This document shows, piece by piece, positions 4,962 to 6,482 of a stretch of 6,482 nt of DNA. The DNA lies in contig JAGVCD010000124.1 in the NCBI GenBank assembly GCA_020059425.1, positions 1 through 6,482 of the forward strand, read 5' to 3'. Both the position numbers and the translations under genes were made by a program. This DNA is from Chamaesiphon sp. (GTDB taxonomy: Bacteria; Cyanobacteriota; Cyanobacteriia; Cyanobacteriales; Chamaesiphonaceae). Within the stretch, counting starts at the first letter, position 1. Every line of letters begins with the position of its first letter. The notes beneath the pieces are model-generated. The model was given only the letters and a program-made list of their open reading frames with translations. It did no database searches and was not told the DNA's origin.

Positions 4962-5378
4962 CTAGTTGGTTTTGACGACTAACACCGAACAAATTGCTTC
5001 TTCGACCACTTGACTGCTAACTGAGCCTTGGATAATTCGATCGATCCCCACCAAACCACGACTACCAATCAAAATCAGTTGGCAATGATGAATATTAGCT
5101 AACCGGACAATTTCGGTGGCAGGCTCGCCAGTCAATATTTCTAATTCGCTGTGGTAATTGAGTTCTGCTTGGTAACTTTGCAGCTGCTGCATGACTTCTG
5201 GATAGTCGGAGCCGACGCGGTGGGGTAGATCAGCGGACCTATCGAGCTGTTTGGTGGGAATCACATGGCAGAGGATAATCTTGGCTGTAGCCGCTAACTG
5301 TAAAGACTCGATCGCCTTAATCACCTGCGCCGAACAGGGGCTTTCATCGACAGCCACCAAAACAGAGGTTAGAGTCAT
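4962..5378 (-). CDS. Universal stress protein, ATP-binding UspA type
   Basis: A 138-residue single-domain universal stress protein, cytoplasmic and probably dimeric. Residues 1-10 read MTLTSVLVAV, followed by DES, the family's first strand with its nucleotide-contacting Asp. Near the C terminus LILIGSRGLVGIDRIIQGSV carries the G-x2-G-x9-G-S motif of ATP-binding members such as MJ0577, followed by the usual VLVVK last strand. The exact cellular role of such proteins is seldom known. I chose the ATG at 5376-5378 because the family begins right at the first beta strand. A possible TTG start at 5405 would add nine residues lying in what looks like leader RNA. A weak GAGAG (5389-5393) stands 10 nt upstream. 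It is downstream of, and co-oriented with, the PIN gene, and has its own candidate -10 box. Confidence 0.9.
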   Translation of the reverse strand: MTLTSVLVAVDESPCSAQVIKAIESLQLAATAKIILCHVIPTKQLDRSADLPHRVGSDYPEVMQQLQSYQAELNYHSELEILTGEPATEIVRLANIHHCQLILIGSRGLVGIDRIIQGSVSSQVVEEAICSVLVVKTN

Positions 5379-5451
5379 GGATGAGCATCTCTCACTTGGA
5401 TACAAGTGCTAGGGAATCTGCATAAAAACTGTATGCTGTTTAACATTATAA
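5379..5451 (-). promoter_or_regulatory. usp promoter (-10 TATAAT) and leader with two hairpins
   Basis: A consensus TATAAT (5445-5450 on the minus strand) sits just beyond the PIN stop codon. The -35 position, inside the PIN gene, is poor, which would suit a regulator-dependent or group 2 sigma promoter. Transcription would begin near 5438. The short leader then has two perfect small hairpins: GCATA/TATGC (5420-5424 with 5432-5436, 7-nt loop) and CACTTG/CAAGTG (5393-5398 with 5403-5408, 4-nt loop). The second abuts the weak ribosome-binding site GAGAG. Confidence 0.45.
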
Positions 5452-6459
5452 CTACTGCTCTGAATCAGGAGCGCAAAGTGGCTCGTCCTTGGCTTGGTCT
5501 GGAGTTGACGGGGTCAACATTAGTCTTAATCGATCGAGAGTTGCCGGATCTAAATATTGATCGTACCGACTGATCAGATCTAGCCAAAAGCTTCGAATCT
5601 CGTCGTCAGCGATCGCCCAAGCCACCCGCTGATTGTGGAAGAGCGCCACTACCATGCCATTGACCTGAGCGGCGGTAAATTCTGGATAGCTGCACAGTTT
5701 GCTGATATATTTTTGGACATCGGCCAAAGATTGGCTACTAGCCAACTCCCTCACCAAAAAATCTCGATCGCGCAGATTGGCAATACCAATGGTTGGCAGC
5801 TGTGTTTGGCAAAAGCCGGAGAGGCGGCGATAGAAATGGATGGTAGATTGCTTGCGTCGCTCCCATTCATCACGCAAAAAGTCGCTCAAGTCGTCTTCAC
5901 TAAAAACAGAACTGTAATCTTTGTCGCCGCTAATCAAAAACAGATCGGTACCATCAGGCACCGCCGCTAGCAAACATTCCCAGTTGATCGCATCACCCAA
6001 AGAATTATTTTTACCAGGCGGATTGCCGACACTCATCCGCAGTCGCGCTCGATCGATCACCGCTGTATCGATCGTGAGCTTGGTGCCTTTGGTAAATAAA
6101 CATTGCAACAGGCGATCGGCTGGCAGATTCTTGGCTTTGATATCGATCGAAATCTTAGCCACCATGGCACTATGTGCTTTTTCATATGCTTGCAAAGTCT
6201 CCCGCAGCTGGACTATTTCTGGATAATCCTGGCAAATTTGGGGCAATTGGGGATTGAAGATTTGACCATAAAAAGACTTCAACGCCCCTTCGATCCGCCG
6301 TTCCCGGTTGCGATAGAACTCATCCAGAACTTGATCGGTAATTAGCAAAGTCACCTCACCAGCCGCCACCAGATCGGCTAGCTTACTGATTTCTTCTAAG
6401 TCTTCCTGGTTAAAGGCATAGAAAGACAAAAGAACATTGGTATCGATAAAAAGCTGCAT
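5452..6459 (-). CDS. PIN-domain protein, probable ribonuclease (DUF4935/PIN-like group)
   Basis: A 335-residue protein with an N-terminal PIN nuclease fold, a Mg2+-dependent ribonuclease domain. The expected acidic residues are present: D6 in LFIDTNVLL, E47 in DQVLDEFYRNRE, D156 in GNPPGKNNSLGDAINWE, and D179 in LFLISGDKDYSS. An insertion of about 80 helical residues (52-130) separates the second and third acids, and a C-terminal helical region (about 225-315) of unknown function follows before a polar, Pro/Asp/Glu-rich end. It is much longer than VapC toxins (about 130 residues), and no small antitoxin gene lies downstream. The ATG at 6457-6459 puts the first Asp at residue 6, normal for PIN proteins, but no ribosome-binding site is seen and the frame stays open to the window edge. 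Target RNA and role are unknown. Confidence 0.8.
   Translation of the reverse strand: MQLFIDTNVLLSFYAFNQEDLEEISKLADLVAAGEVTLLITDQVLDEFYRNRERRIEGALKSFYGQIFNPQLPQICQDYPEIVQLRETLQAYEKAHSAMVAKISIDIKAKNLPADRLLQCLFTKGTKLTIDTAVIDRARLRMSVGNPPGKNNSLGDAINWECLLAAVPDGTDLFLISGDKDYSSVFSEDDLSDFLRDEWERRKQSTIHFYRRLSGFCQTQLPTIGIANLRDRDFLVRELASSQSLADVQKYISKLCSYPEFTAAQVNGMVVALFHNQRVAWAIADDEIRSFWLDLISRYDQYLDPATLDRLRLMLTPSTPDQAKDEPLCAPDSEQ
5609..5616. repeat. HIP1 octamer GCGATCGC
   Basis: The second perfect HIP1 palindrome in the window lies inside the PIN gene. With the many partial CGATCG sites it supports a cyanobacterial origin. Confidence 0.75.
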
Positions 6460-6482
6460 GGCGGTGGCGAGAAGCGGATGGA

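Noticed and set aside
5635..6345. Plus-strand open frames opposite the PIN gene
   Set aside because: They are antisense shadows of a well-supported PIN coding sequence and show no recognisable domains.
5452..6459. VapBC toxin-antitoxin pair
   Set aside because: The PIN protein is over twice VapC length and no small antitoxin gene adjoins it within the window; the side beyond 6482 is unseen.

Overview
The window looks like a chromosomal segment of a cyanobacterium. The palindrome CGATCG, core of the cyanobacterial HIP1 repeat, is scattered throughout, with full GCGATCGC octamers at 1330-1337 and 5609-5616. The gene set also fits: a GDT1/Mnx-type manganese exporter, a stand-alone MnmD, CobD for (pseudo)cobalamin synthesis, HU and UspA. 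I cannot name the genus. All protein genes lie on the minus strand; the only plus-strand gene is a tRNA-Ser. Genes are therefore listed below in their direction of transcription, from high to low coordinates.

Right part (6459 to 4962): a 335-residue PIN-domain nuclease-like protein, then, after a 73-nt gap with a consensus -10 box and two small hairpins, an ATP-binding-type universal stress protein. A gene-free AT-rich stretch (4557-4961) follows. It holds an 11-bp-arm hairpin, possibly the usp terminator, and the hup leader with two small stem-loops.

Middle (4556 to 2226): hup, cobD and mnmD are packed like one operon. Only 5 nt separate hup from a TTG-started cobD, and the cobD stop overlaps the GTG start of mnmD. 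A perfect 38-bp palindrome (2226-2263) ends this unit and, on the other strand, tRNA-Ser(GGA). The tRNA has its own TTGACA/TATCCT promoter.

Left part (2082 to 1): between the tRNA promoter and mnx lies a decayed fragment (1869-2082). Its upstream part is a partial copy of the 3' end of mnx carrying an exact 84-bp deletion between two 10-bp direct repeats. Its downstream part reads in frame into a tail with a GNPAKVIK motif, as in left-handed beta-helix acyltransferases. Next come intact mnx, a voltage-gated potassium channel with a C-terminal zinc ribbon starting 2 nt after the mnx stop, and the start of queA, cut by the window edge. The mnx leader can pair with codons 2-4 in a stem that includes part of the AUG.

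Functionally the window is mostly housekeeping: ion homeostasis (Mnx and the channel), tRNA wobble modification (QueA, MnmD), cobamide synthesis (CobD), nucleoid structure (HU) and stress response (Usp). I see no CRISPR array, intact mobile element or clear defence system. The least ordinary features are the chimeric mnx remnant, the mnx leader fold, the zinc-ribbon channel and the coupled hup-cobD-mnmD unit.
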